From Frederiksenia canicola (GTDB lineage: Bacteria; Pseudomonadota; Gammaproteobacteria; Enterobacterales; Pasteurellaceae): a stretch of 64,000 nucleotides of DNA. The stretch covers positions 2,046,740-2,110,739 of the forward strand of contig NZ_CP015029.1 of the NCBI RefSeq assembly GCF_011455495.1, given 5' to 3'. Below are positions 50,799 through 60,007 of the stretch, piece after piece. Both the position numbers and the translations under genes were made by a program. Position 1 is the stretch's first letter, and each line of letters begins with the position of its first letter. The notes under the pieces were generated by a model, which worked only from the letters and a program-made list of their open reading frames with translations, had not been told where the DNA came from and did not search any database.

Positions 50799-51473
50799 AT
50801 GAACTTTCAACAACTCCGCCAACAACATCCCGATTTACCATTCAGCGAACAGCTTCGGTTATACAGTGATGAAGAATGGCAAAAAATTATTCACCATCGT
50901 TTTGTGAATGAATTAGGTGAAGGCACACTAGCAAATCAGGTGCTTTCCAACTACCTAATCCAAGATTATACCTTTGTCGATAGCTTGACTCGCTTAGTGT
51001 GTACCGCCATTGCAGACGCCCCCACGATGGAAATTCGGCACGTTTTAGCAAATTTTCTCACCGCCATTACTAGCGATGAGAATACCTATTTCATTCGCAG
51101 CTTTGAAGCACTTGGAGTGAGCGAAAGCCTCTATCTCTCCCCCAAACTGAATGACGTTTCCCTTGAGTTCCAGCAAGCCTTATCAGATGGCTCCACGAAG
51201 GGTTACGCATACGCCATTACGACATTATTTGTAGCAGAATGGAGTTATCACACTTGGGCAATCCGTTTGAGGGGCAAAAGACCTCGGCATTTCTATCATA
51301 AAGAATGGATTGCCCTACACGACAACATTGAATTTAACGCCTTTGTTGATTGGGTTCGTAAGCAAGTTGATCAATTTGCGAGCCAATCTGAGCAAGAACA
51401 AAATGCACTTGCCGAACAATTTAAACGCTTATGCCGTTTAGAATATCAATTCTTTGATGCCGCCTATCAATAA
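50799..51473 (+). CDS. TenA/THI-4 family protein lacking the usual active-site cysteine
   Basis: Helical protein of 224 residues of the TenA (aminopyrimidine aminohydrolase / thiaminase II) family: LSNYLIQDYTFVDSL near 48, DENTYFIRSFEALGV near 95 and KGYAYAITTLFVAEWSYHTWA near 130-150. Classical TenA has a catalytic Cys in this last helix; here no Cys is present, so it resembles the Cys-less subgroup. It may salvage thiamine pyrimidine. No TPP-riboswitch core is seen upstream. An AAGGAGAAG site precedes the ATG. Confidence 0.8.
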   Translation: MNFQQLRQQHPDLPFSEQLRLYSDEEWQKIIHHRFVNELGEGTLANQVLSNYLIQDYTFVDSLTRLVCTAIADAPTMEIRHVLANFLTAITSDENTYFIRSFEALGVSESLYLSPKLNDVSLEFQQALSDGSTKGYAYAITTLFVAEWSYHTWAIRLRGKRPRHFYHKEWIALHDNIEFNAFVDWVRKQVDQFASQSEQEQNALAEQFKRLCRLEYQFFDAAYQ

Positions 51474-51600
51474 TCTTCATTTCATCTTTTTGCAGAACTG
51501 AATGCAGTTCTGCAAAATTTCTCTGTGATCTCACCGCTTGTCTTGGCAAAATCAGGTAAAATAACTGCCCGAAAAAATTAGAGAATATAAAGAGGATTGT

Positions 51601-54516
51601 ATGAGCTTTGTAGTCGGTCAGCGTTGGATTAGCGAATCAGAAAATAATTTAGGATTAGGCATTGTCACCGCGGTAGATAATCGCACCGTCACTATTGATT
51701 TCCCTGCGTCCGAAGAGCAGCGGGTGTATGCCGTGGCGGTAGCTCCGCTCACGAGAGTGCAGTTTCAAAAAGGCGATCAGGTCACGAGCGTGGACGGCTG
51801 GCAGTTTGAAATTGATGATGTAGTGGAAAATCAAGGGGTGGCGATTTATCTCGGTAAGCGTGCCGATACCCAAGAACAAGGCGTACTGCCAGAAATGTTG
51901 CTCGATCACAAAGTCAGTTTCAGCAAACCGCAAGACCGTTTGTTCTCTGCCCAAATCGACCGTAGCGACCGCTTTGCTTTGCGTTATCGGGCACTGCAAC
52001 ACCAGCAGGCTCAATTTCAATCGGCATTACGTGGGCTGCGGGGTATTCGGGCTAGCGTGATTCCACACCAGTTACACATTGCCAAAGAAGTGGGGCAACG
52101 CCTTGCTCCACGAGTATTGCTCGCCGATGAAGTTGGTTTGGGTAAAACCATTGAAGCGGGAATGATTTTACAACAACAGCTCTTTTCAGGGCGTGTCGAT
52201 CGGGTTTTGGTGCTTGTACCAGAAAGTTTGCAACATCAATGGCTGGTGGAAATGCTCCGCCGTTTCAGCCTGAATTTCTCGTTGTTTGATGAAGAACGTG
52301 CTGCCGATTTCACTAAAAAAGACGAAAATGACAACGATGTCAGCGAAAATCCGTTTGATAGCGAAAGTTTAGTGATCTGCTCGATAGATTGGCTCGCGAA
52401 AAGCCCTGCTCGAGCGAAACAAGTGCTTGAAAGTCAATGGGATATGTTGATCGTCGATGAAGCTCATCATCTTGAATGGAACGAACAAACACCAAGTGTT
52501 GCCTATCAATTTGTCGAACAGTTAGCCAAGCAAATTCCTGCCATTTTGCTATTGACGGCAACTCCTGAACAGCTTGGGCAAGAGAGCCATTTTGCTCGCC
52601 TTGCCTTGTTGGACTCCGACCGTTTCTATGATTACCAAGCCTTTGTCGCTGAGCAGAAACAGTATCAGCCCGTTGCCGATGCGGTGGCGACCTTGCTCAA
52701 CGACAAACCACTCAGCCATGCCGAGCAGAACAGCATTAGCGAGCTATTAGCGGAAGAAGATGTGGAGCCAATGTTCCGCATCATCAATTCTGCCGACTGT
52801 TCGCCAGAACAACGCCTTGAAGTCCGTCAAGAGCTGATTAGCGAGTTGATCGACCGTCACGGTACCAGCCGTGTGCTGTTCCGCAACACTCGTCAAGGAG
52901 TGAAAGGCTTCCCGCACAGACTTTTCAACCAAATCACGTTGGAAATGCCGAAGCAGTACGCTAACGCCTTGAAAGTAATGGGCATGATGGGCGGCAACAA
53001 GCAGGAAGATTTACTCTACCCTGAACGCCTATTCCAACGAATGAATCCAAATGCAGCGTGGTATGAATTCGATCCTCGCATTGAATGGCTGATCACCTTC
53101 TTGAAAAATCATCGTGATGAAAAAATTTTGGTGATTTGTAAACATTCCGACACCGCTATTCAGCTCGAACAAGTGCTGCGGGAAAAAGAAGGCATTCGCT
53201 CGGCAGTGTTCCACGAAAAAATGTCGATTGTCGAACGAGACAAAGCCGCTGCCTATTTCGCTCAACAGGAAGAAGGGGCACAGGTGCTGATCAGTTCAAG
53301 CATCGGTTCAGAAGGACGTAACTTCCAGTTCGCTCGCCACTTGGTGCTGTTCAACTTGCCTGATAACCCTGATTTATTGGAGCAAAGTATCGGGCGGCTT
53401 GACCGCATCGGGCAGAAATTTGATATTCAAATTTATGTGCCTTGCTTTGAAAATTCCGCCCAAATGGTGCTTGCCGAGTGGTATCACAACGGCTTGAATG
53501 CCTTTGAAGAAACTTGCCCAATGGGGGCGACCTTGTTCCATGAATTTGGTGAAACATTGGCACGCTATTTGCAAAATCCAAGCCAAAACCCACCGCTTGC
53601 AGAGTTCATCGAGCAAACTCACAAACGCCAACAGCAACTCAAATTAGAGTTGGAAAAAGGGCGAGATCGCTTGCTGGAACTCAATTCTAACGGCGGCGAA
53701 CAGGCTCAACAGTTGGCACAGCAAATTGCCGAGCAGGACAACAATCCGCAGTTGGTCAATTTCGCCCTGAAACTGTTTGATGTAATCGGCTTGGAGCAGG
53801 AGGATCTCGGCGAGAAAAGCATTGTGATCAGCCCAACGGGGCATATGTTAGTGCCTGATTTCCCAGGAATTTCGGAAGATGGCAGCACGGTGACGTTTGA
53901 TCGTGAATTGGCACTAGTGCGTGAAGATGTACAGTTTTTAACCTGGGATCACCCGATGATCCGCAACGGTATCGACCTGATCACTTCGGGCGACATTGGC
54001 AAAACTGCCATTTCACTGCTAATTAACAAAAACTTACCTGCTGGCACGATTCTGCTTGAAGCGATTTATGTGGTCGAAGCCCAAGCGCCGAAAGGCTTAC
54101 AACTCACCCGTTTCCTGCCGCCAACGCCCGTACGTTTACTGCTTGATGCCAAAGGCAACGATCTTGCTGCTCAAGTATCGTTCGCAGGTTTGGAAAAACA
54201 GCTCAAACCGGTGAACAAACAGATGGCGAACAAAATCGCCAAAATGGCAAGAGCGGAAATTGAGAAATTGATTGCTGCCGCCGAAGCGAAAATCGCACCG
54301 CAAGCGGAAGCCTTAATTGCTGCGGCGAAACAGAATGCCGATCACACGTTATCGGCAGAGTTGCACCGCTTGACTTCGCTCCAAGCGGTCAATAAAAATA
54401 TCCGAGCCGATGAAGTCGCTGCGTTAGAACGATTGAAAACGGAATCTCTTGAACATCTCAACCAAGCCACTTGGCGATTAGATAGCTTGCGGGTGATTAT
54501 CAGCAATCAGGCGTAA
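51601..54516 (+). CDS. rapA: RNA-polymerase-associated ATPase RapA
   Basis: SWI2/SNF2-type ATPase that recycles stalled RNA polymerase. The protein has 971 residues. The N-terminal domain with two Tudor-like folds starts [19 protein letters not shown]. The motor shows Walker [18 protein letters not shown] near residue 176, DEAH in [10 protein letters not shown] near 283, and C-terminal helicase motifs with [12 protein letters not shown] and [11 protein letters not shown] near 600. The last part is helical. The TAA stop is shared with an uptake signal (core 54516-54524). Confidence 0.97.
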   Translation: MSFVVGQRWISESENNLGLGIVTAVDNRTVTIDFPASEEQRVYAVAVAPLTRVQFQKGDQVTSVDGWQFEIDDVVENQGVAIYLGKRADTQEQGVLPEMLLDHKVSFSKPQDRLFSAQIDRSDRFALRYRALQHQQAQFQSALRGLRGIRASVIPHQLHIAKEVGQRLAPRVLLADEVGLGKTIEAGMILQQQLFSGRVDRVLVLVPESLQHQWLVEMLRRFSLNFSLFDEERAADFTKKDENDNDVSENPFDSESLVICSIDWLAKSPARAKQVLESQWDMLIVDEAHHLEWNEQTPSVAYQFVEQLAKQIPAILLLTATPEQLGQESHFARLALLDSDRFYDYQAFVAEQKQYQPVADAVATLLNDKPLSHAEQNSISELLAEEDVEPMFRIINSADCSPEQRLEVRQELISELIDRHGTSRVLFRNTRQGVKGFPHRLFNQITLEMPKQYANALKVMGMMGGNKQEDLLYPERLFQRMNPNAAWYEFDPRIEWLITFLKNHRDEKILVICKHSDTAIQLEQVLREKEGIRSAVFHEKMSIVERDKAAAYFAQQEEGAQVLISSSIGSEGRNFQFARHLVLFNLPDNPDLLEQSIGRLDRIGQKFDIQIYVPCFENSAQMVLAEWYHNGLNAFEETCPMGATLFHEFGETLARYLQNPSQNPPLAEFIEQTHKRQQQLKLELEKGRDRLLELNSNGGEQAQQLAQQIAEQDNNPQLVNFALKLFDVIGLEQEDLGEKSIVISPTGHMLVPDFPGISEDGSTVTFDRELALVREDVQFLTWDHPMIRNGIDLITSGDIGKTAISLLINKNLPAGTILLEAIYVVEAQAPKGLQLTRFLPPTPVRLLLDAKGNDLAAQVSFAGLEKQLKPVNKQMANKIAKMARAEIEKLIAAAEAKIAPQAEALIAAAKQNADHTLSAELHRLTSLQAVNKNIRADEVAALERLKTESLEHLNQATWRLDSLRVIISNQA

Positions 54517-54531
54517 CAAGCGGTCACTTCT

Positions 54532-54547
54532 CGCCAATTTTTTGCAA
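54532..54547 (+). repeat. 16-bp direct repeat, copy 1 (uptake-signal tail)
   Basis: CGCCAATTTTTTGCAA is the tail of the complete uptake signal that begins at 54516. An identical copy is at 54960-54975; the two bracket the pentapeptide-repeat gene. Confidence 0.9.
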
Positions 54548-54552
54548 TATAT

Positions 54553-54586
54553 AAAAAGCCCAAATGTGAACGCATTTGGGCTTTTT
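54553..54586. terminator. Terminator after rapA
   Basis: AAAAAGCCCAAATG (54553-54566) pairs with CATTTGGGCTTTTT (54573-54586), a 14-bp stem with a six-base loop and T-runs in both directions. Confidence 0.9.
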
Positions 54587-54588
54587 AA

Positions 54589-54975
54589 TTATTCTATTTC
54601 TTCTATGGAGATTTCCCAATCGGGGTTTGCTTGTTGGGTTTTGATTAAATCAATCGAATCATACAATTCACACTCAAAAGCTTTCTTATTTCTTTTTGCT
54701 TTCAATTTATGGAGTCGACAATCTGGATTCTCTTTTAGATATAAGACAATTCCGCCTTGTGCTTTTATCTCTTCTGACCGAGTATTATTGTAATAAACTA
54801 TTGCACCTTTTAAGTGAGTTGAACTTAAATCAGATCCTTCTAAATGAGCCTCTCTTAAATCAGCTTCTTCTAAATGAGCTGAAATTAAATTAGCTCTTTC
54901 TAAATTAGCCGAACTTAAATCAGCTCTTTCTAAATGAGCTGAAATTAAATTAGCTTTCCCGCCAATTTTTTGCAA
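54589..54975 (-). pseudogene. Pentapeptide-repeat protein, 5'-truncated
   Basis: The open frame encodes 128 residues. The first 50 or so are pentapeptide repeats (A-N-L-I-S, A-D-L-S-S, A-N-L-E-R and so on, from DNA repeats of about 30 bases); the rest is a non-repetitive Lys/Glu-rich tail. The only start is TTG (54973-54975), which lies inside the 16-bp direct repeat shared with the rapA uptake signal and has no ribosome site. This suggests that the original 5' end was lost at a recombination junction. It could still be expressed by read-through. The function of the intact relative is unknown. Confidence 0.6.
54960..54975 (+). repeat. 16-bp direct repeat, copy 2
   Basis: CGCCAATTTTTTGCAA again, but here without the ACAAGCGGTC core that should precede it; pentapeptide-coding DNA stands in its place. 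Directly downstream is a hairpin (AAGCGGACT / AGTCCGCTT, about 54980-55006) that terminates the minus-strand YebE-like gene. Confidence 0.9.
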
Positions 54976-55010
54976 AAGAAAAGCGGACTTTAACTTTAGT
55001 CCGCTTAATT

Positions 55011-55646
55011 TTAGAACCCCGCTTGTTTCTCTAATTGCTCAACCAAGGCGTCGTCTAATTTTAAGGCTTCGGCGAGTTGGGATAAAAAGACAATCTCTTT
55101 GCGAGAAAGCTCTTGGCAAACGACACGGGCAGCCAGATAGACTTGGCTTGCTAATGCAACATCACTACCTACAATACGTGCGATTTCCGCAATCGAAATC
55201 GGTTTTTCGACTTCTGCCGCAAGCCATTGGTGTAACTCTGCGTTGTCTCCGGCTTCACGTTCAATGGCCGCTCTTTCGCTTTCATCTAATACTCCATCTG
55301 AAAGGGCTGCTGCAATCATTGTGCGTAAAATAACAGACGCTTTTTCTTCCTCTGAATGTGTTGTAGCTTCAAACTCATTCGGTGTTATCTCTGCGACTGT
55401 GGCCTGATTTTTTTGATAGGTTTGGTACGCCTGATACGCAATACTACCAAGTGCCGCAAGCGACCCCATTTTGGCTAGACTCGCTCCGCCGCTACGTCCA
55501 AGCACCATAGATAAAATGCCCGCTAACGCTGCACCGCCACCGACTTTGGTAATGGTATCCGCCGTGCTTTCACTTGGCTTTCTCATGTTACCTGCCGACT
55601 GCTTTGCGGTATCCAACATCGTTGATAAAAGTTTACTAAAATTCAT
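55011..55646 (-). CDS. YebE-like DUF533 protein
   Basis: Protein of 211 residues with a Gly/Ala-rich hydrophobic stretch near 33-75 (GGGAALAGILSMVLG, LAALGSIAYQAYQTY), probably one or two membrane segments, and a C-terminal helical TerB-like domain (MIAAALSDGVLDESERAAIEREAG near 110). This is the YebE/DUF533 layout. Function unknown. A terminator hairpin follows the stop. Confidence 0.82.
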   Translation of the reverse strand: MNFSKLLSTMLDTAKQSAGNMRKPSESTADTITKVGGGAALAGILSMVLGRSGGASLAKMGSLAALGSIAYQAYQTYQKNQATVAEITPNEFEATTHSEEEKASVILRTMIAAALSDGVLDESERAAIEREAGDNAELHQWLAAEVEKPISIAEIARIVGSDVALASQVYLAARVVCQELSRKEIVFLSQLAEALKLDDALVEQLEKQAGF

Positions 55647-55670
55647 TATATTTCCTCATATTGGTTAAAA

Positions 55671-55707
55671 GAACAATGGGATAGACCCCATATTGGGCCT
55701 AATGTTC
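55671..55707. repeat. Inverted repeat upstream of the YebE-like gene
   Basis: GAACA at 55671 and TGTTC ending 55707 enclose ATGGGATAGACCCCAT (55676-55691), so a compound hairpin can form. It recalls the ATGGGATTTAGCCCAT units next to dnaE but is not identical. It lies in the divergent gap between the YebE-like gene and rluA. Confidence 0.45.
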
Positions 55708-55838
55708 CGAATTGCAATCTTTCATTGGGGAAAATTTTGCATTTCTGTTAAAATACATCTCTTTACTTAGCTACCGCAGCAAGCGGTCAGTTCTTCACAC
55801 TATTTTGCAAAGGGTGGGCGTTCCACCACATTTTTATT

Positions 55839-56507
55839 ATGGCGTTAATTGAATACCATCCCCCAACAGAGCCTTGGCTAGACGAAGTCTATCGAGATAA
55901 TCATATTTTAGTGATCAATAAACCAAGCGGTTTGCTGTCTGTTCCTGGCAATCGCCCTGAGTATCAAGACAGTGCAATGACTCGTGTTCAACAAAAATAT
56001 GGTTTTACGGAGCCTGCTCACCGTTTGGATATGGCAACCAGTGGCATTTTGCTGTTTGCCTTAAGCAAAGCGGCAGAGAAAGAGCTAAAACGCCAATTCC
56101 GTGAGCGAGAGCCGAAAAAGCATTATCAAGCGTTACTGTGGGGCAAATTAGGTGAAAAGGTGGGTGAAACAGGAACCATGAATTTTCCGCTCATCTGTGA
56201 TTGGGAAAATCGTCCACGCCAAAAAATTTGCTATGAACGGGGAAAACAAGCGGTCACCTTCTACGAAATTCTTGCACATTATCCCAATAACACCACAAGG
56301 GTGAAATTAACGCCACATACGGGGCGTTCACATCAATTGCGGGTACATAGTTTGGCATTGGGCCATCCGATTTTGGGCGATAAATTTTATGCCAATCCGT
56401 TAGCTCGAAGCCTTGCTCCACGGCTCTGTTTACATGCTGAATCGCTTTCTATTACTCATCCTATTACAGGTGAACCGATGACATTTAGCGTTCCGCCAGC
56501 GTTTTAG
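55839..56507 (+). CDS. rluA: Dual-specificity pseudouridine synthase RluA
   Basis: Makes pseudouridine 746 in 23S rRNA and 32 in some tRNAs. The protein has 222 residues and lacks the S4 domain of RluC/RluD. The catalytic Asp is in AHRLDMATSGILLFA near residue 64; the KHYQALLWG and TGRSHQLRVH motifs follow. An uptake signal (GCAAGCGGTCAG, about 55779) precedes it by about 50 bases and another is read in frame (KQAVTFYE). Confidence 0.93.
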   Translation: MALIEYHPPTEPWLDEVYRDNHILVINKPSGLLSVPGNRPEYQDSAMTRVQQKYGFTEPAHRLDMATSGILLFALSKAAEKELKRQFREREPKKHYQALLWGKLGEKVGETGTMNFPLICDWENRPRQKICYERGKQAVTFYEILAHYPNNTTRVKLTPHTGRSHQLRVHSLALGHPILGDKFYANPLARSLAPRLCLHAESLSITHPITGEPMTFSVPPAF

Positions 56508-56567
56508 TGATAGTGATCACATTGAGTACTGGAAAATACCTGCCGTATTTTCTGCGGAGAATTGGCT

Positions 56568-56602
56568 ACAAGCGGTCAGTTCCGCTAAATTTTTTGCAAA
56601 TA
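56568..56602 (+). repeat. DNA-uptake signal before the MATE gene
   Basis: ACAAGCGGTCAGTTCC (56568-56583) with its TTTTTTGCAAA tail ending near 56600. It lies between rluA and the MATE transporter gene. Confidence 0.8.
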
Positions 56603-56638
56603 GTGAGAGAACAACAAACAATATAATGAGAACAACCA

Positions 56639-58030
56639 ATGAATTTACAATGGCATAAATACCCAGAAAACACCAAACGGCTGTTTAAGCTGTCATTGCC
56701 GATTTTGATGTCGCAGATTGCGGCATCAGGAATGGGCATTACCGATGTTGTGATGGCGGGGTTAGTCAGTGATGCGGATGTTTCCGCCATTGCGGTCAGC
56801 AACTCGCTCTACTTTCCGCTGTTTCTGTTTGTGTTAGGCGTGTTAAATGCGATTACGCCAACAGTTTCCTATCTTAATGGCTCTGGGCAGCGTGAGCTGA
56901 TCGCCCACCAAATTCGTCAAGGGGTTTGGATTGTGCTAATGCTGAGCCTTCCGTTGCTTATTGTGTTTTTAAATAGCCATTTCATTTTAGATTTTATGGG
57001 CACACCTGCCGACTTCTCAGGCAAAGCACAACAATATTTAACCGTGGTGAGCGTTGGCTTGATTCCTGCCCTGCTTTCCGTGAATTTACGTTGTATGAAT
57101 GATGGTTTATCTAATCCTAAACCTGCGATGCTGATCACGGTGTTTGGATTGTTGATGAACATCCCGCTCAATTATGTGTTCATTTTTGGTAAATTTGGAA
57201 TGCCTGCCATGGGGGCGGTCGGGAGCGGTGTCGCAACTGCGATTTTAAACTGGCTGATGTTTGGTTTGATGCTACTTTATTGCTATACCAATCGTTCACA
57301 ACGAGACATCAAGCTGTTTGCAAAATGGATTGAGGCCCCCAACAAAGTGACGTTGTTAAAATTATTTAAACTGGGGACGCCAATTGGCTTTTCGATTTTC
57401 ACGGAAGTAATGCTTTTCTCTGCCTCTTCACTGGTGATTTCTCCCCTTGGTGCTCAGGCTGTAGCAAGCCATCAGATCGCCTTACAAACGAGCTCACTGT
57501 TCTTTATGTTGCCGATGTCTTTTGCGATTGCCACCACGATTTTAATCGGTCAAACATTAGGAAAAAAACAGGTAGAAGATGCCAAATATTTGAGCTATCA
57601 CGCTATTTTTAGTGTGGTGATGATTTCAATGATCATGGCGGTGATTATTTTACTTTTAAGGGATCTTATTCCACACGCTTTCACCAGTGAGCCAAAATCC
57701 ATTGCAATCGCCTCTGGCTTGTTGATTTTTGCTGCGGTTTACCAAATTCCAGATGCCGTACAAGTTGCTTGTAACGGTATTTTGCGGGGCTATAAATTCA
57801 CCAAACCAACCTTGCTGATTACGTTGATTTGCTATTGGTTAGTGGGCATGCCGTTTGGCTATATGTTATCAATGACAGATTGGATCGTGCCTCCAATGGA
57901 GGCGGCAGGCTTTTGGCTGATGTTTTGTATCTGTTTAACACTCGCCAGTGGTTTATTGCTACATCAAATGCGTAAAATTCAGTCTCTTCCAGCACAAACA
58001 CAAATTTTACGGTTAGAAGCCATCAAATAG
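56639..58030 (+). CDS. MATE-family multidrug/Na+ antiporter (NorM type)
   Basis: Inner-membrane efflux protein of 463 residues with about twelve hydrophobic segments in two pseudo-symmetric halves. The N-terminal LFKLSLPILMSQIAASGMGITDVVMAGL and central LFKLGTPIGFSIFTEVMLF segments mark the start of each half, as in NorM. Substrates are probably cationic drugs or dyes; not provable here. The stop codon lies in the loop of a terminator hairpin. Confidence 0.9.
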   Translation: MNLQWHKYPENTKRLFKLSLPILMSQIAASGMGITDVVMAGLVSDADVSAIAVSNSLYFPLFLFVLGVLNAITPTVSYLNGSGQRELIAHQIRQGVWIVLMLSLPLLIVFLNSHFILDFMGTPADFSGKAQQYLTVVSVGLIPALLSVNLRCMNDGLSNPKPAMLITVFGLLMNIPLNYVFIFGKFGMPAMGAVGSGVATAILNWLMFGLMLLYCYTNRSQRDIKLFAKWIEAPNKVTLLKLFKLGTPIGFSIFTEVMLFSASSLVISPLGAQAVASHQIALQTSSLFFMLPMSFAIATTILIGQTLGKKQVEDAKYLSYHAIFSVVMISMIMAVIILLLRDLIPHAFTSEPKSIAIASGLLIFAAVYQIPDAVQVACNGILRGYKFTKPTLLITLICYWLVGMPFGYMLSMTDWIVPPMEAAGFWLMFCICLTLASGLLLHQMRKIQSLPAQTQILRLEAIK

Positions 58031-58041
58031 ATGGCTTTCTT
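58018..58041 (+). terminator. Terminator overlapping the end of the MATE gene
   Basis: AGCCATC (58018-58024) pairs with GATGGCT (58030-58036) around AAATA, followed by TTCTT. The TAG stop (58028-58030) lies within the hairpin. Confidence 0.6.
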
Positions 58042-58047
58042 AGACAA

Positions 58048-58932
58048 TTAAAATAATTTACTCAACCAACCTAATTTTGAGCCTAGTACGGTGAAGTAGT
58101 TATAATCTTTGAGATGTAACAACTTTAACGTGTCTGGGCTTTTTTGCACAATAACTCGCTCATCTGAACTAAATGGCAATAATCGTTGACTATCACAACT
58201 AATCACTAAGTTCGGCTGGTTATATTGGGCAAATCGCATAGAAACAACACTCTCTCCATCAATCACTAACGGACGAGATGCAAGGCTATGCGGGTTCATT
58301 GGCACGAGCACTACAGCATTCAGATTAGGGGTTAAAATCGGCCCTCCCGCAGAAAGCGAATACGCTGTTGACCCCGTCGGCGTGGCAATAATCAAACCAT
58401 CTGAACGCTGCGAAAAGGCAAATTTACCATCAATACTCACTTCAAACTCAATCGTGCGAGCAATTTGACTGGAATGCACAACCACTTCATTTAACGCATT
58501 ACTTAGCTCAATAACTTTACCGTTTTGCTCGATTCTTGCCTCTAACAAAAAGCGTTCTTCAATAATAAACTCGCCCCGTTCTAATGTGCTGTAAAGCTGT
58601 TCAAAAGCGGTTTGTGGAGCAATGTCCGTTAGAAAGCCCAAATTTCCACGGTTAATACCAATTAATGGCACTTCATATTTTGCTAATTGTCGAGCCATTC
58701 CCAACATATTGCCGTCACCGCCAATTACGATCACCAAATCCGCTTGCTCGCCAATTTCAGCGATCGTTTTGCCATTTGGCAAATTGAGCTGCTGAGCAAT
58801 ATTTGTTTCAACCAACAAATTATATTGGCGATCTTTAAGCCAATTATAGACCGCAATATGCGTTTCAAAGGCAATGTCGTGGCGTGGTTTGCCAACAATT
58901 GCAATATTTTTAAAAGGACGCATCACATTCAT
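58048..58932 (-). CDS. nadK: NAD kinase
   Basis: Makes NADP+ from NAD+ and ATP. The protein has 294 residues (291 if the ATG at 58923 is used; neither has a strong ribosome site). Key motif [13 protein letters not shown] near residue 70, [11 protein letters not shown] near 95, [24 protein letters not shown] near 180-203 and the ALNEVVVH strand are diagnostic. It converges with the MATE gene. Confidence 0.96.
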   Translation of the reverse strand: MNVMRPFKNIAIVGKPRHDIAFETHIAVYNWLKDRQYNLLVETNIAQQLNLPNGKTIAEIGEQADLVIVIGGDGNMLGMARQLAKYEVPLIGINRGNLGFLTDIAPQTAFEQLYSTLERGEFIIEERFLLEARIEQNGKVIELSNALNEVVVHSSQIARTIEFEVSIDGKFAFSQRSDGLIIATPTGSTAYSLSAGGPILTPNLNAVVLVPMNPHSLASRPLVIDGESVVSMRFAQYNQPNLVISCDSQRLLPFSSDERVIVQKSPDTLKLLHLKDYNYFTVLGSKLGWLSKLF

Positions 58933-59008
58933 AAGTAATCAATTAACCACAACGGAATAAAGAATATAGTAGTACGCAAAACCAGATTTGTCATGGCTAT
59001 TTTCGTTT

Positions 59009-59884
59009 TTACTGCCACACGACTAAAATCGCAGCCACGACAACTAAAATCAATCCAACAAAATCTTGCAGTTTGAGTCGTTCTTTGAAAATAAAAGAAG
59101 AAATCATCAAAATCAGGAAAATTTCCACCTGCCCTAAGGTCTTGACGAAAGCCACGTGGTTTAAACTCATCGCATTAAACCACCCAAAAGAGCCAAGAAA
59201 AGAGAATAAACTGGTTAATATTACCAGTTTTGGGCGTTGCCACAGTTTCACCAAGGTTTGCTTGTCTCGCCACGCCAAATAGCCCACTAACAAAAGAGCT
59301 TCAAAACTAATTACCGAAGCCAATACCCAAGCTGCGGAGATTAAATAATGGCTGTGTAATTGTAAGCTTGCTTCTCTCACCCACAATGAAGTTAACGCGA
59401 AACTCAATCCACTGCCAATGCCAAGAAATAACGTTTTCCACGACAATTGGCGTAAATTACCGCTACCTGTCATCAAAAAAATGGCCACACCGCCGAGCAA
59501 CACTCCAATCCAACCAATAAAATGGATGTCTACCCCGAAAAAGCATACGCCCAAAATCGCAGCTAACACCGCTTCACTTTTCGCCAATCCTACACCGATA
59601 GCATAATTTTTCAGGTGGAACAGTTTCACCATTAACGATGTAGCCAAAATCTGAGCTAACGATGCCCCAATAACATAAACGTAAAAAAGCAAGGGAAAAT
59701 CTGGCACTTCAAGGCTTGTATCTTGTTGATAAAGTACACACAAATAGCCTACCGCCAACGGCACCGCATACAGAAAACGAGCCAAGGTTACCCCCAACAC
59801 GGGGACATCTTGGCTCAACTGTTTTTGAAAGGCATTTCTGCCCGCCTGTGCAACCGCCGCAAGCAAGGTAAACCAAATCCACAT
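59009..59884 (-). CDS. EamA/DMT-superfamily transporter
   Basis: Inner-membrane protein of 291 residues with about ten hydrophobic segments and an internal repeat, the EamA drug/metabolite transporter layout. It begins WIWFTLLAAVAQAGRNAFQKQL and ends with FKERLKLQDFVGLILVVVAAILVV, a typical last segment of EamA domains. The substrate is unknown. It is divergent from uup. Confidence 0.85.
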   Translation of the reverse strand: MWIWFTLLAAVAQAGRNAFQKQLSQDVPVLGVTLARFLYAVPLAVGYLCVLYQQDTSLEVPDFPLLFYVYVIGASLAQILATSLMVKLFHLKNYAIGVGLAKSEAVLAAILGVCFFGVDIHFIGWIGVLLGGVAIFLMTGSGNLRQLSWKTLFLGIGSGLSFALTSLWVREASLQLHSHYLISAAWVLASVISFEALLLVGYLAWRDKQTLVKLWQRPKLVILTSLFSFLGSFGWFNAMSLNHVAFVKTLGQVEIFLILMISSFIFKERLKLQDFVGLILVVVAAILVVWQ

Positions 59885-59953
59885 AACTTTTCCCAGATGA
59901 TTTTTTCCACACTATAACAGCTCACTTTGCCAAACTCAATTTCGCGACGCCTT

Positions 59954-59996
59954 ACAAGCGGTCAGAAAACTGCTAAAATTTGCAAAATTTTTTTAC
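59954..59996 (+). repeat. DNA-uptake signal before uup
   Basis: ACAAGCGGTCAG (59954-59965) followed by AAATTTGCAAAATTTTTTT. It occupies the short gap before the uup start and rules out the longer N-terminus of that frame. Confidence 0.8.
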
Positions 59997-60007
59997 GAGC
60001 GAATATT

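Noticed and set aside
54840-54970. About 30-base direct repeats as a CRISPR-like or intergenic repeat array
   Set aside because: They are the coding repeats of the pentapeptide-repeat gene on the minus strand.
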